Both the position numbers and the translations under genes were made by a program. From assembly GCF_003330845.1 (NCBI RefSeq), contig NZ_CP026121.1:1717501-1781500 (forward strand): a stretch of 64,000 nt of DNA. The letters run 5' to 3'. Below the pieces are notes generated by a model. That model saw only the letters and a program-made list of their open reading frames with translations. It was not told the DNA's origin and searched no databases. Of this stretch, positions 42,315-51,208 are shown piece after piece. Numbering within the stretch: position 1 is the stretch's first letter; each line of letters starts with the position of its first letter. The stretch comes from Streptomyces sp. Go-475 (lineage in GTDB: Bacteria > Actinomycetota > Actinomycetes > Streptomycetales > Streptomycetaceae).

Positions 42315-44449
42315 GAGCGGGCTCCCGCCAGCGGCTCCTCCGGCACGTCGAGGCGGGACTCCACGTAGGGCGCCTCGGTCACCGGCAGGGAGCCCGGGGC
42401 CCGGATCGCCCGTGCGCAGACCACCGCCGCGTTGCCGATCACGACGGCGACGAGCAGCAGGAACAGGGCGATCAGCACGCCGTCCACGGTGGAGTTGGTG
42501 ACCACGGTGTGCATGTCGTCGAGGTTCTTGGCGGGCGGCAGCACCTGGCCCGCGTCGAGGGCGTCGGCGTACCGCGTCCGCTGGGCGAAGAAGCCGATCT
42601 TCGGGTCGTCGGAGAAGATCTTCTGCCAGCCGGCGGTGAAGGTGATCGCGACGACCCAGGCGAGCGGGACGCCCGTGACCCAGGCCCAGCGCAGCCGGCC
42701 GGACTTGATCAGGATCGTGGTGCAGACGGCCAGGGCGATCGCGGCGAGGAGCTGGTTGGCGATGCCGAAGAGCGGGAAGAGCTGGTTGATCCCGCCGAGC
42801 GGGTCGGTGGCGCCGGTGTAGAGGAAGTACCCCCAGGCCGCCACGACGAGGGCGCTGCACAGCCAGATGCCCGGCTTCCAGGTGACCCGGCCGAGAGGCT
42901 TGAAGACGTTGCCGAGCATGTCCTGGAGCATGAAGCGGCCCACGCGGGTGCCGGCGTCCACCGTCGTCAGGATGAACAGCGCCTCGAACATGATCGCGAA
43001 GTGGTACCAGAAGGCCTTCATCCCGGCGCCCCCGAAGACCCCGGAGAAGATCTCCGACATGCCGACGGCCAGGGTCGGCGCCCCGCCGGAGCGGGCGATC
43101 AGGGTCTGCTCCTCCACGGCCCTGGCGGCCTGGGTGAGCTGGTCGGGGGTGATGGTGAAGCCGAGGCCGGCGACGGCGTGGGAGGCGGACTCGGCCGTGG
43201 TGCCGAGCAGGGCCGCCGGGGCGTTCATGGCGTAGTAGAGGCCCGGCTCCAGGGTCGCCGCGGCGATCAGCGCCATGATCGCGACGAACGACTCCATCAG
43301 CATGGCGCCGTAGCCGATCATCCGGACCTGGGACTCCTTCCGGATCAGCTTCGGGGTGGTCCCGGAGGCGACCAGCGCGTGGAAGCCGGACAGCGCGCCG
43401 CAGGCGATGGTGATGAAGAGGAAGGGGAACAGGCCCCCGGCGAAGACGGGCCCGGCGCCGGAGGAGGCGAAGTCGCTCACCGCGTCCGCGCGCATCACCG
43501 GCGCGGCGACGACCACGCCGACCGCGAGCAGGGCGATGGTGCCGATCTTCATGAAGGTGGAGAGGTAGTCGCGCGGCGCGAGCAGCATCCACACCGGCAG
43601 CACGGAGGCGACGAAGCCGTAGCCGACCAGGCAGAACACGAGGGTGGTGGGGCTGAGGGTGAAGGCGGAGGCCAGCGAGGACTCCTGCACCCAGCTGCCG
43701 CCGACGATGGCGAGCAGCAGCAGGACGACGCCGATCAGGCTGGTCTCGACGACCCGGCCCGGGCGGATGACGTGCAGCCAGAAGCCCATGAACAGGGCGA
43801 TGGGGATGGTCATCGCGACGGAGAAGGTGCCCCAGGGGCTGTGCGCGAGGGCGTTGACGACGACCAGCGCGAGCACGCCCAGCAGGATGATCATGATGGC
43901 GAACACGGCGATCAGGGCGGCGGCCCCGCCCGCCCGGCCGATCTCGTCCCGGGCCATCTGGCCGAGCGAGGTGCCGTCCCGCCGCATCGACAGGAACAGC
44001 ACGACCATGTCCTGCACCGCGCCCGCGAAGATCACCCCCGCCACGATCCACAGCGTCCCGGGCAGATAGCCCATCTGTGCCGCGAGGACCGGGCCGACCA
44101 GCGGTCCGGCGCCGGCGATGGCGGCGAAGTGGTGGCCGAGCAGCACCCGGCGGTCGGTGGGCTGGAAGTCGACGCCGTCCTCCAGCCGTTCGGCCGGGGT
44201 GGCCCGGCGGTCGTCCGGCTCGAGGACGCGGCGGGCGATGAACCGGGAGTAGAAACGGTAGGCGATGGCGTACGAGCCCAGGGCGGCGACCACCAGCCAG
44301 ACCGCGGAGATCCGCTCGCCGCGGGCCAGGGCGAGGACGCCCCAGGCGACGGCGCCGAGCAGGGAGACGGCGGTCCACACCACAAACGATCGCAGACGTG
44401 ACTTTTCCGGCGCTCGGGGGCCGGATTCGGGCAGGGCTGATGTGGGCAT
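42311..44449 (-). CDS. cstA: Carbon starvation protein CstA (peptide/pyruvate transporter family)
   Basis: A 712-residue membrane protein with about 16-18 helices. CstA homologues import pyruvate or peptides during carbon limitation. Family stretches include VLLGHHFAAIAGAGPLVGPVLAAQMGYLPG, SLIGVVLLLLAIVGG and FPLFGIANQLLAAIAL. ATG 44449 has GAGGAG upstream and starts the sequence PTSALPESG. A DUF3311 gene lies 57 bp upstream and the YbdD-like microprotein overlaps downstream, so all three are probably one operon. Confidence 0.92.
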   Translation of the reverse strand: MPTSALPESGPRAPEKSRLRSFVVWTAVSLLGAVAWGVLALARGERISAVWLVVAALGSYAIAYRFYSRFIARRVLEPDDRRATPAERLEDGVDFQPTDRRVLLGHHFAAIAGAGPLVGPVLAAQMGYLPGTLWIVAGVIFAGAVQDMVVLFLSMRRDGTSLGQMARDEIGRAGGAAALIAVFAIMIILLGVLALVVVNALAHSPWGTFSVAMTIPIALFMGFWLHVIRPGRVVETSLIGVVLLLLAIVGGSWVQESSLASAFTLSPTTLVFCLVGYGFVASVLPVWMLLAPRDYLSTFMKIGTIALLAVGVVVAAPVMRADAVSDFASSGAGPVFAGGLFPFLFITIACGALSGFHALVASGTTPKLIRKESQVRMIGYGAMLMESFVAIMALIAAATLEPGLYYAMNAPAALLGTTAESASHAVAGLGFTITPDQLTQAARAVEEQTLIARSGGAPTLAVGMSEIFSGVFGGAGMKAFWYHFAIMFEALFILTTVDAGTRVGRFMLQDMLGNVFKPLGRVTWKPGIWLCSALVVAAWGYFLYTGATDPLGGINQLFPLFGIANQLLAAIALAVCTTILIKSGRLRWAWVTGVPLAWVVAITFTAGWQKIFSDDPKIGFFAQRTRYADALDAGQVLPPAKNLDDMHTVVTNSTVDGVLIALFLLLVAVVIGNAAVVCARAIRAPGSLPVTEAPYVESRLDVPEEPLAGARS

Positions 44450-44506
44450 GGCGGCTCCTCGCCTCAACAGGTGGGTGAAACAGGGGGTGCGGAACAGCGG
44501 TGTCGT

Positions 44507-44719
44507 TCAGCGATGTCGTTCGGTCAGCGCGTACGCCGCGAGCAGGCACAGGCCGCAGCCCGGTACCCAGGCCAGCTGGTACCAGTAGAAGAACGGCGTC
44601 CCCGCGAACCGCGGATCCGCCCCGGCGTACAGCGGGACCCACAGCAACCCGGCCGCGGGTGCGAGGAGCAGCACGGCGACGGCGACGCGCCGTAGCCGGG
44701 GATGTCCGGTCCGTGCCAT
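44507..44719 (-). CDS. DUF3311 small membrane protein
   Basis: A 70-residue protein with two hydrophobic helices (RVAVAVLLLAPAAGLLWVPLY and QLAWVPGCGLCLLAAYAL). This is the DUF3311 pattern, with FFYWYQLAW. DUF3311 proteins usually accompany a sodium:solute symporter; here the symporter starts 168 bp away on the opposite strand and cstA lies downstream on the same strand. ATG 44719 has a GAGGAG site. Likely an accessory subunit of the divergent symporter. Confidence 0.82.
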   Translation of the reverse strand: MARTGHPRLRRVAVAVLLLAPAAGLLWVPLYAGADPRFAGTPFFYWYQLAWVPGCGLCLLAAYALTERHR

Positions 44720-44887
44720 GACCTGCGCTCCTCTCCCGCTCGCTGTCGGTCTGTGCAAGAGTTGCGCACCCGCCGGAAGTGGTTGACACGGCGTTTCCAG
44801 AAGATTTCCCCCCGGTTCCCTGTCCTCCGGACGGGCCGTCCGCGCAACTCTCGCGCGAGGGCACAGGCACACCAAGGACGGTGACCC

Positions 44888-46435
44888 ATGGCTGACGGCG
44901 CCATGACCGCGACGTTCCTCGCCGTGATCGGCGGGGCGTCGCTGCTCGCCGTCACCGCGCGGCGGCTGCGCGCCAACGACCGGCTGCCGTCGCTGGAGGG
45001 CTGGGCCCTGGCCGACCGGAGTCTCGGCCCGGTGTGGACCTGGTTCCTGCTGGGCGGCACGATCTTCACCGCGTACACGTTCACCGCCGTACCGGGGCTG
45101 GCGTACGGCAACGGCGCTCCCGCCTTCTTCGCGGTGCCGTACACGGTGATCGTCTGTCCGCTGGCCTTCGTGCTGCTGAGCCGGCTGGGGAGCGTGGCCC
45201 GGCGGCACGGCTACATCACCGCCGCCGACTTCGTGCGGGGCCGCTACGGCTCGCCCCCGCTGGCCCTGGTGGTCGCGCTCACCGGGATCCTCGCCACGAT
45301 GCCGTACCTGGCGCTGCAACTGCTCGGCATCCGGGCGGTGCTGACGGCCGGGGGCGTGTACCCGCGGGGCGCCGCCGGGGACCTGGTGCTGGTGGCGCTG
45401 TTCGCGGGGCTCGCGGTGGCCACCTACCGGCACGGGCTGCGGGCGCCGACGGTCATCTCGGCGCTGAAGGCGGTGGCCGTGTTCGTGTCGCTGACCGCCG
45501 TGACCTGGCTGGTGCTGGAACGCTTCGGCGGTCCGGGCCCGGTCTTCGACGGCGCCGCGGAGCGGCTGGGCGGCCCCGCGCTGCTGCTCTCCCCCGGGCA
45601 GCAGCCGGCCTACGCCACCCTCGCCCTCGGCTCCGCGCTCGCCCTGCTGATGTACCCGCACGTGCTCACCGCCGGTTTCGCCGCCGACGGGCCGCGCACC
45701 CTGCGCCGCGTCTCGGTGGCGCTGCCCGCCTGGACCGGACTGCTCGCGCTGTTCGGTTTCCTCGGCATCGCCGCCCTCGCGGCCGGGGTGCGGGCACCGC
45801 GCGGAGGGGCCGAGGCGGCCGTGCCGATGCTGGTCGACCGGCTGATGCCGGCGCCGCTGGCCGGGCTGGTGTTCGCCGCGATCGCCGTCGGGGCACTGGT
45901 CCCGGCGGCGGTGATGTCGATCGCCGCGGCCACGAGCTTCGTCCGCAACGTGTACGTCGAGTACGTCCATCCGACGGCCACGCCCAAGCGGCAGGTGCGG
46001 ATCGCCAAGGCGGTCTCGCTCACCGCGAAGGTGGGGGCCGTGGCGTTCGTGTTCGGGCTGCGCGACCAGGACGCCGTCAACCTCCAGCTGCTCGGCGGCG
46101 TGTGGATCCTGCAGATCTTCCCGGCCGTCGCCGTCGGACTGTTCACCGGACGGCTCCACCCCCGGGCGCTGCTCGCCGGATGGGCCGTGGGCATGGCGTC
46201 GGGGACGTACCTGGTGGTGCGCGAGGGGTTCTCCTCGATCGTGCCGCTCGGTACCGGCGCCGGGCCGCTGGAGATCTACGCCGGGCTCGCCGCCCTGCTG
46301 CTCAACCTGACCGTCGCGGTGGCCGGCACCGCGGCCCTCGAACGCCTCGGCGTGCCACGCGGCGCCGACGCCACCGACCTGCCGTCCCGCCTGACCGTCC
46401 GGCGCCGCCCGGAGACGGGAGCGAACCACCTGTGA
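44888..46435 (+). CDS. Sodium:solute symporter family protein
   Basis: A 515-residue SSS transporter with about 13 helices. It shows WFLLGGTIFTAYTFTAVPGLAYGNG and HGYITAADFVRGRYG near the N terminus, and a helix-6 to helix-8 region with AGFAADGPRTLRR and the serine-rich SIAAATSFVRNVY. This subgroup pairs with DUF3311 proteins, here encoded divergently. ATG 44888 follows AAGGACGG. Its stop overlaps the sigma factor GTG (GTGA), so transporter and sigma factor are co-translated, an unusual arrangement. Substrate unknown, possibly an organic acid. Confidence 0.87.
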   Translation: MADGAMTATFLAVIGGASLLAVTARRLRANDRLPSLEGWALADRSLGPVWTWFLLGGTIFTAYTFTAVPGLAYGNGAPAFFAVPYTVIVCPLAFVLLSRLGSVARRHGYITAADFVRGRYGSPPLALVVALTGILATMPYLALQLLGIRAVLTAGGVYPRGAAGDLVLVALFAGLAVATYRHGLRAPTVISALKAVAVFVSLTAVTWLVLERFGGPGPVFDGAAERLGGPALLLSPGQQPAYATLALGSALALLMYPHVLTAGFAADGPRTLRRVSVALPAWTGLLALFGFLGIAALAAGVRAPRGGAEAAVPMLVDRLMPAPLAGLVFAAIAVGALVPAAVMSIAAATSFVRNVYVEYVHPTATPKRQVRIAKAVSLTAKVGAVAFVFGLRDQDAVNLQLLGGVWILQIFPAVAVGLFTGRLHPRALLAGWAVGMASGTYLVVREGFSSIVPLGTGAGPLEIYAGLAALLLNLTVAVAGTAALERLGVPRGADATDLPSRLTVRRRPETGANHL

Positions 46436-47016
46436 GACGCAGAGAGAACCCCACACTGCCCCCCGCGGCGGTGCCACCGGCACCGGCCGGGCCGCTCGCC
46501 TCCCCGGCGGCCGGCGACCCCGCCGACCTGGAGCGGGAGGCCGGTGTCGCCCACCTCTTCGAGCTGCACTACTCCTCGATGCTGCGCCTGGCCGTGCTGC
46601 TCGGCGCCGACGACCCGGAGAACGTGGTGGCCGAGGCGTACTACCAGATCTACCGCAAGTGGCGGCGCCTGCGGGACGTGGCCGCGGCGGAGGCCTATCT
46701 GCGCTCCACCGTCTGCAATCTGACGCGGATGCGGATACGGCACCTCCAGGTCGCCCGCCGGCACGAGGAGAACCCGCCGGACGAGACGGTCGCCTCCGCC
46801 GAGCACGCCGCGCTGCTGCGCGAGGACCAGCGCGTGCTGATCGACGCGCTGCAGCAGTTGCCGCCCCGGCAGCGCGAGGCGCTGGTGCTGCGGCACTGGC
46901 TCGGGCTCAAGGAGAGCGAGATAGCCGCCGCGATGGGCATCTCCGGCGGCTCGGTCAAGACGCACACGGCACGCGGCATCGCCGCCCTGACCCAGGCGAT
47001 GGAGGCCCGGCGATGA
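46432..47016 (+). CDS. ECF-type RNA polymerase sigma factor
   Basis: A 194-residue sigma-70-family protein with regions 2 and 4 only. After a 35-residue Pro/Ala-rich head, region 2 spans about 40-105 (FELHYSSMLRLAVLLGADDPENVVAEAYYQIYRKWRRL). Region 4 covers about 135-190, with LPPRQREALVLRHWLGLKESEIAAAMGISGGSVKTHTARGI. GTG 46432 overlaps the symporter stop and the ATGA junction couples the next gene. The membrane-anchored downstream protein is a candidate regulator. Confidence 0.9.
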   Translation: MRRRENPTLPPAAVPPAPAGPLASPAAGDPADLEREAGVAHLFELHYSSMLRLAVLLGADDPENVVAEAYYQIYRKWRRLRDVAAAEAYLRSTVCNLTRMRIRHLQVARRHEENPPDETVASAEHAALLREDQRVLIDALQQLPPRQREALVLRHWLGLKESEIAAAMGISGGSVKTHTARGIAALTQAMEARR

Positions 47017-47324
47017 CGCATCGAGACGCGACTCCGTCGCACGGCACCGACCGGACGGAGCAGGAGCTGCGCGAGGCGCTCCGGGCACTGGCGGGCGGGG
47101 TGCTCCCCGACCCGGACGCGTACCGCACGGCACGCGGCGAGTGGCTGCGGCGCGAGCGCAGGCGGCGGCTCGTGCTGGCCGTGCTCATCACCGTCGTCTT
47201 CGCGCTGGCGGTGCTGATCGGCCTGTGGGTGCTCAACCAGGCCCCGTCGGATCCGGGGGTGATCTTCTCGGGCACCGGCGCCGCGGCCGCCGACGGCCTG
47301 TCACTCCCCCGGCCTCTGCCCTGA
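47013..47324 (+). CDS. Single-pass membrane protein co-translated with the sigma factor
   Basis: A 103-residue protein: charged N-terminal helix (TEQELREALRALAGGVLPDPDAYRTARGEWLRRERRRR), one membrane helix (LVLAVLITVVFALAVLIGLWVL, about 53-74) and a short outer tail. The 4-bp overlap with the sigma gene and the cytoplasmic helix plus anchor topology resemble anti-sigma factors, but no zinc-binding anti-sigma motif is present, so this is inference only. Confidence 0.7.
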   Translation: MTHRDATPSHGTDRTEQELREALRALAGGVLPDPDAYRTARGEWLRRERRRRLVLAVLITVVFALAVLIGLWVLNQAPSDPGVIFSGTGAAAADGLSLPRPLP

Positions 47325-47357
47325 TTGCCGCGCCGACTTGCCGGGAACCCGCACTGC

Positions 47358-49151
47358 GTGCATCCCAGCATCGAGGACTACGCGATCGTCGGCGACGAGC
47401 AGACCGCTGCCCTGGTCGGCACGGACGGATCCGTCGACTGGCTGTGCCTGCCCCGCTTCGACTCCGCCGCCTGCTTCGCCAAGCTGCTCGGTGACGAGGA
47501 CAACGGCTACTGGCGCATCGCCCCCGTGGGGGCGGACCGGTGCACCCGGCGCGCCTACCGCCGCGACACCCTCGTCCTGGACACCGAGTGGGAGACCGAG
47601 CAGGGGGCGGTCCGGGTCACCGACCTGATGCCCCAGCGCGACCGGGCCCCCGACCTCGTACGCGTCGTCGAGGGCCTGGACGGCGAGGTGACGCTGCACA
47701 GCGTCCTCAAGCTGCGCTTCGACTACGGCTCGATCGTGCCGTGGGTACGCCGGGTCGACGGCCACCGCGTCGCCGTCGCCGGACCGGACTCGACGTGGCT
47801 GCGCAGCGAACCGGAGGTGCGCAGCTGGGGCGAGGACTTCGGCACGCACGCGGAGTTCACGGTCAGGAAGGGGGAGAAGGTCGCCTTCGTCCTGACCTGG
47901 CACCCCTCCCACGAACCGCGCCCCCCGCTCGTCGACCCCTTCGAGGCGCTGCGCCACAGCGTCGAGGACTGGCAGGCCTGGGCGTCGCGCTGCCGCTACG
48001 ACGGGCCGTACCGGGACGCCGTCGTCCGCTCCCTGATCACCCTCAAGGCGCTCACCTACGCCCCGACCGGCGGCATCGTCGCCGCCGCCACGACCTCCCT
48101 GCCCGAGGAGCCGGGCGGGGTGCGCAACTGGGACTACCGCTACTGCTGGCTGCGCGACTCCACCCTCACCCTGGGCGCGCTGCTGGCGGCTGGCTACCAG
48201 GAGGAGGCGGAGGCCTGGCGGAACTGGCTGCTGCGCGCGGTCGCGGGCGACCCGGCGGACCTGCAGATCATGTACGGCCTGGCGGGCGAGCGGCGGCTGC
48301 CGGAGTTCGAGCTGCCCTGGCTGTCCGGCTTCGACGAGTCCACGCCCGTGCGCATCGGCAACGACGCCGTGAACCAGCTCCAGCTGGACGTCTACGGCGA
48401 GGTCATGGACTCCCTGTCCCTGGCCCGGGAGTCGGGCCTGTCCCCGCAGCCGGACGTCTGGGCCCTGCAGACGGCCCTGATGGACTTCCTGCGCACCCAT
48501 TGGCGGCAGCCGGACGAGGGACTGTGGGAGGTGCGCGGCGGCCGGCGCCAGTTCGTGCACTCGAAGGTGATGGTGTGGGTGGCCGCCGACCGCGCCGTGC
48601 GCACGCTGGAGCGCCATCCGGAGCTGGACGGCGACCTGGACGGCTGGCGCGCGCTGCGCGACGAAGTGCACCGCGAGGTGTGCGAGAAGGGCTACGACCC
48701 GCAGCGCAACACCTTCACCCAGTCCTACGGCTCGCGCGAACTGGACGCCGCGCTGCTGCTCATCCCGCGCGTCGGCTTCCTGCCGCCCGACGATCCGAGG
48801 GTGATCGGCACCATCGACGCGGTCCGCAAGGAGCTGGAGCACGGCGGCCTGCTGCGGCGGTACAGCACCACCGACGCGGACTTCACGGACGTCGACGGTC
48901 TGCCCGGCAGCGAGGGCACCTTCCTGGTGTGCTCGTTCTGGCTGGCGGACGCCCTGCACATGACGGGCCGCACGGAGGAAGCCCGACAGCTGTTCGAGCG
49001 GCTGATGGGGCTCGCCAACGACGTCGGACTGCTGGCCGAGGAGTTCGACCCGGTGACCGGCCGGCAGCTCGGCAACTTCCCGCAGGCGTTCAGCCACATC
49101 GGCCTGGTGAACACCGCCCTCGCCCTCTCCGGGGAGGACGGGGCAGGATAG
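47358..49151 (+). CDS. Glycoside hydrolase family 15 protein (trehalase/glucoamylase-like)
   Basis: A 597-residue GH15 enzyme of the bacterial type that includes mycobacterial trehalase. The N-terminal beta domain begins HPSIEDYAIVGDEQTAALVGTDGSVDWLCLPRFDS. The (alpha/alpha)6 catalytic barrel includes NWDYRYCWLRDSTLTLGALL, GEVMDSL and LPGSEGTFLVCSFWLADAL, where the last glutamate is the likely catalytic base. GTG 47358 gives the conserved start; a TTG at 47325 abuts the previous stop. No signal peptide is seen, so it is cytoplasmic. Substrate (trehalose or maltosides) unresolved. Confidence 0.88.
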   Translation: MHPSIEDYAIVGDEQTAALVGTDGSVDWLCLPRFDSAACFAKLLGDEDNGYWRIAPVGADRCTRRAYRRDTLVLDTEWETEQGAVRVTDLMPQRDRAPDLVRVVEGLDGEVTLHSVLKLRFDYGSIVPWVRRVDGHRVAVAGPDSTWLRSEPEVRSWGEDFGTHAEFTVRKGEKVAFVLTWHPSHEPRPPLVDPFEALRHSVEDWQAWASRCRYDGPYRDAVVRSLITLKALTYAPTGGIVAAATTSLPEEPGGVRNWDYRYCWLRDSTLTLGALLAAGYQEEAEAWRNWLLRAVAGDPADLQIMYGLAGERRLPEFELPWLSGFDESTPVRIGNDAVNQLQLDVYGEVMDSLSLARESGLSPQPDVWALQTALMDFLRTHWRQPDEGLWEVRGGRRQFVHSKVMVWVAADRAVRTLERHPELDGDLDGWRALRDEVHREVCEKGYDPQRNTFTQSYGSRELDAALLLIPRVGFLPPDDPRVIGTIDAVRKELEHGGLLRRYSTTDADFTDVDGLPGSEGTFLVCSFWLADALHMTGRTEEARQLFERLMGLANDVGLLAEEFDPVTGRQLGNFPQAFSHIGLVNTALALSGEDGAG

Positions 49152-49156
49152 GGGCC

Positions 49157-49912
49157 ATGGATCTTGGACTGAAGGACCGGGTGTACGTCGTCACGGGAGC
49201 CACGCGGGGCCTCGGCAACGCCTCCGCGCGTGAGCTCGTCGCGGACGGGGCGAAGGTGGTCGTCTCGGGGCGGGACGAGAAGGGTGTCGCCGACGCGGCG
49301 GCCGAGCTGGGCCCGAGCGCGGTCGGGGTGGCCGTCGACAACGCCGACCCCGAGGCGCCGGCCCGGCTGATCGGGGCCGCGCGGGAGCACTTCGGGCGGG
49401 TCGACGGCGTCCTGGTCAGCGTGGGCGGCCCGCCGGCCGGGTTCGTCGCGGACAACACGGACGAGCAGTGGCAGACGGCGTTCGAGTCGGTGTTCCTCGG
49501 TGCGGTGCGGCTGGCGCGCGCCGCGGCCGCCGAGCTGGAGCCCGGGGGGGTCATCGGGTTCGTGCTGTCCGGGTCGGTGTACGAGCCGATCGCGGGGCTG
49601 ACGATCTCGAACGGGCTGCGGCCGGGCCTGGCGGGCTTCGCCAAGTCGCTCTCCGACGAACTGGGGCCGCGCGGCGTTCGGGTGGTGGGGGTGCTGCCCG
49701 GGCGGATCGACACGGATCGCGTGCGCGAGCTGGACGGGTTGTCGGCGGACCCGGAGGCGACCAGGGCCGCCGCGGAGTCGCGGATCCCGTTGCGGCGGTA
49801 CGGGACGCCGCAGGAGTTCGGGCGGGTGGCCGCGTTCTTGTTGTCGCCGGCTGCTTCGTATCTGACGGGTGTGATGGTCCCTGTGGACGGCGGAGCCCGG
49901 CACGGCTTCTGA
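49157..49912 (+). CDS. Short-chain dehydrogenase/reductase
   Basis: A 251-residue SDR with the cofactor motif TGATRGLGNASA (about 13-24). The usual NNAG is replaced by VSVGGPPAG. The catalytic tyrosine position is altered: after VLSGSVYEPIAGLTISNGLRPGLAGFAKSL no clear Y-x3-K is present, so activity may differ from classical enzymes. The C-terminal YLTGVMVPVDGGARHGF is typical. ATG 49157 lies 5 bp after the GH15 stop, suggesting co-transcription. Confidence 0.82.
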   Translation: MDLGLKDRVYVVTGATRGLGNASARELVADGAKVVVSGRDEKGVADAAAELGPSAVGVAVDNADPEAPARLIGAAREHFGRVDGVLVSVGGPPAGFVADNTDEQWQTAFESVFLGAVRLARAAAAELEPGGVIGFVLSGSVYEPIAGLTISNGLRPGLAGFAKSLSDELGPRGVRVVGVLPGRIDTDRVRELDGLSADPEATRAAAESRIPLRRYGTPQEFGRVAAFLLSPAASYLTGVMVPVDGGARHGF

Positions 49913-49933
49913 CGGCGGCCCCTCGGCCGGCCG

Positions 49934-50512
49934 TCAGCTCACCCTCTCCGCACGGTGCTTGACACCCGTCAGCCGTACCTCCGCCGGAAGCGACGCCAGG
50001 CCCGCCGATGTCCTGGCATGGGTCAGGGCACCGGTGGTGAAGTCGTCCAACGCGGCCCCCGGGTCCACGTGCGGCTCCAGTGCGAGGCGTACGCGGGCCT
50101 CGGGGGCGCTGCGGCGGCCCGTCAGGTGGGCGTGGGACCGGTCGACGCCGTCGATCCGGGCCGCCTCCCCGGTGAGGACGTCCTCCAGGGCCCGGCCGCG
50201 CAGCAGCGCGCCCTCGCCGTCCCCGGTGTCGACGAGGATCTCGGCGAGGCGGCGTCGGCGCAGCACCGAGACGAGCCACCACAGGGCGAGCAGCAGCAGG
50301 ACGGCGAGTGCGGCGATGACGACCGGCCACCACCAGCCGGCGTCGCGCCAGCGGGTGCGTTCGGCGTCGCTCAGCAGCACGTCGTGCCGGTCCTGGTGGA
50401 TCCACCAGGAGGGCGCGGGAGCGCCGAGGCCGACGGCCAGGACGGAGCCGCCCAGCACCAGCAGGACGAGGCCCACCAGCCCGAGGAACACGCGGTTGAC
50501 GATCCTGAGCAC
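49934..50512 (-). CDS. amaP: Alkaline shock response membrane anchor protein AmaP
   Basis: A 192-residue AmaP-like protein. Two membrane helices (VFLGLVGLVLLVLGGSVLAVGLG and WWWPVVIAALAVLLLLALWWLVSVL) are followed by a soluble C-terminal domain. In Staphylococcus AmaP anchors the Asp23 network at the membrane. It is the last gene of the five-gene operon that starts at 52302. Confidence 0.88.
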   Translation of the reverse strand: MLRIVNRVFLGLVGLVLLVLGGSVLAVGLGAPAPSWWIHQDRHDVLLSDAERTRWRDAGWWWPVVIAALAVLLLLALWWLVSVLRRRRLAEILVDTGDGEGALLRGRALEDVLTGEAARIDGVDRSHAHLTGRRSAPEARVRLALEPHVDPGAALDDFTTGALTHARTSAGLASLPAEVRLTGVKHRAERVS

Positions 50513-50518
50513 CGGCCC

Positions 50519-51208
50519 TCACCCCTTCCGGCCGGGCCGCCGGACGCGCACCGACAGCGAGGGCGGCCGGGACAGCCCCAGTCCGCGGACCGCGTCGGCG
50601 AGCACGGCGTCCAGATCGGTTCGTACCTCGTCCAGTTCACGGAAGTGGGCCAGGGCGCGGACGTCCGCGCGGCGCCGGCGCACCTTCACCCGTGCCGACT
50701 GCACGCCGGCCACCTCCACCGCCCGGTCGCGCAGCGCGGTCGCGGCGGCGTCCCGGTCCAGTCCCGCGCGGACGTCGGCGTGCGTGCGGCGCATCGGGAG
50801 CACGTGCCGCAGGCCGGGGGTGGCGGCCAGGAGCAGCAGCCAGAGCCCGAGGGCGGCGGCGATCCCGGCTCCGACGAGCACCCAGGTGTCGTCGAGAGGC
50901 CGTTCGGCGAGCTGCCGGGCCAGCTCCCGGCGCCAGCTCATGCCGGGCCGGTCGGCGCGTACCGAGACGATGTCGTAGAGGAACAGCCCGGCGAGGGCCA
51001 GGAGCAGCAGGGCGACGACGGCCGCGGAGATGCGGCGCGCCGACCAGAAGCGGCCCGCGCGGCCGCCTTCGCCGTCGGGCGCGGCCGGCGGTCCGTGGGT
51101 GGCCGACGCCTCGGACCGGCCGGGGCCGGCCTGCGTCTTCTCCAGGACCGGCAGGCGCTGGGTGGTGCCTTCGGGCTCGGGGGCTTCCCTGCCCTGGGGT
51201 TCGCTCAT
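50519..51208 (-). CDS. DUF6286-family membrane protein of the Asp23 operon
   Basis: A 229-residue protein: a disordered N terminus (about 1-50), two membrane helices (ISAAVVALLLLALAGLFLYDIV and VLVGAGIAAALGLWLLLLAATPGL), and a C-terminal soluble domain (about 135-225) with alternating beta/helix pattern resembling the AmaP or Asp23 soluble domain. ATG 51208 overlaps the previous gene by 4 bp. Conserved in actinobacterial Asp23-like clusters; probably a membrane partner. Confidence 0.78.
   Translation of the reverse strand: MSEPQGREAPEPEGTTQRLPVLEKTQAGPGRSEASATHGPPAAPDGEGGRAGRFWSARRISAAVVALLLLALAGLFLYDIVSVRADRPGMSWRRELARQLAERPLDDTWVLVGAGIAAALGLWLLLLAATPGLRHVLPMRRTHADVRAGLDRDAAATALRDRAVEVAGVQSARVKVRRRRADVRALAHFRELDEVRTDLDAVLADAVRGLGLSRPPSLSVRVRRPGRKG

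Noticed and set aside
44783..44788. TTGACA hexamer upstream of the symporter gene as a housekeeping promoter
   Set aside because: No acceptable -10 element lies 16-19 bp downstream, so no promoter is claimed.
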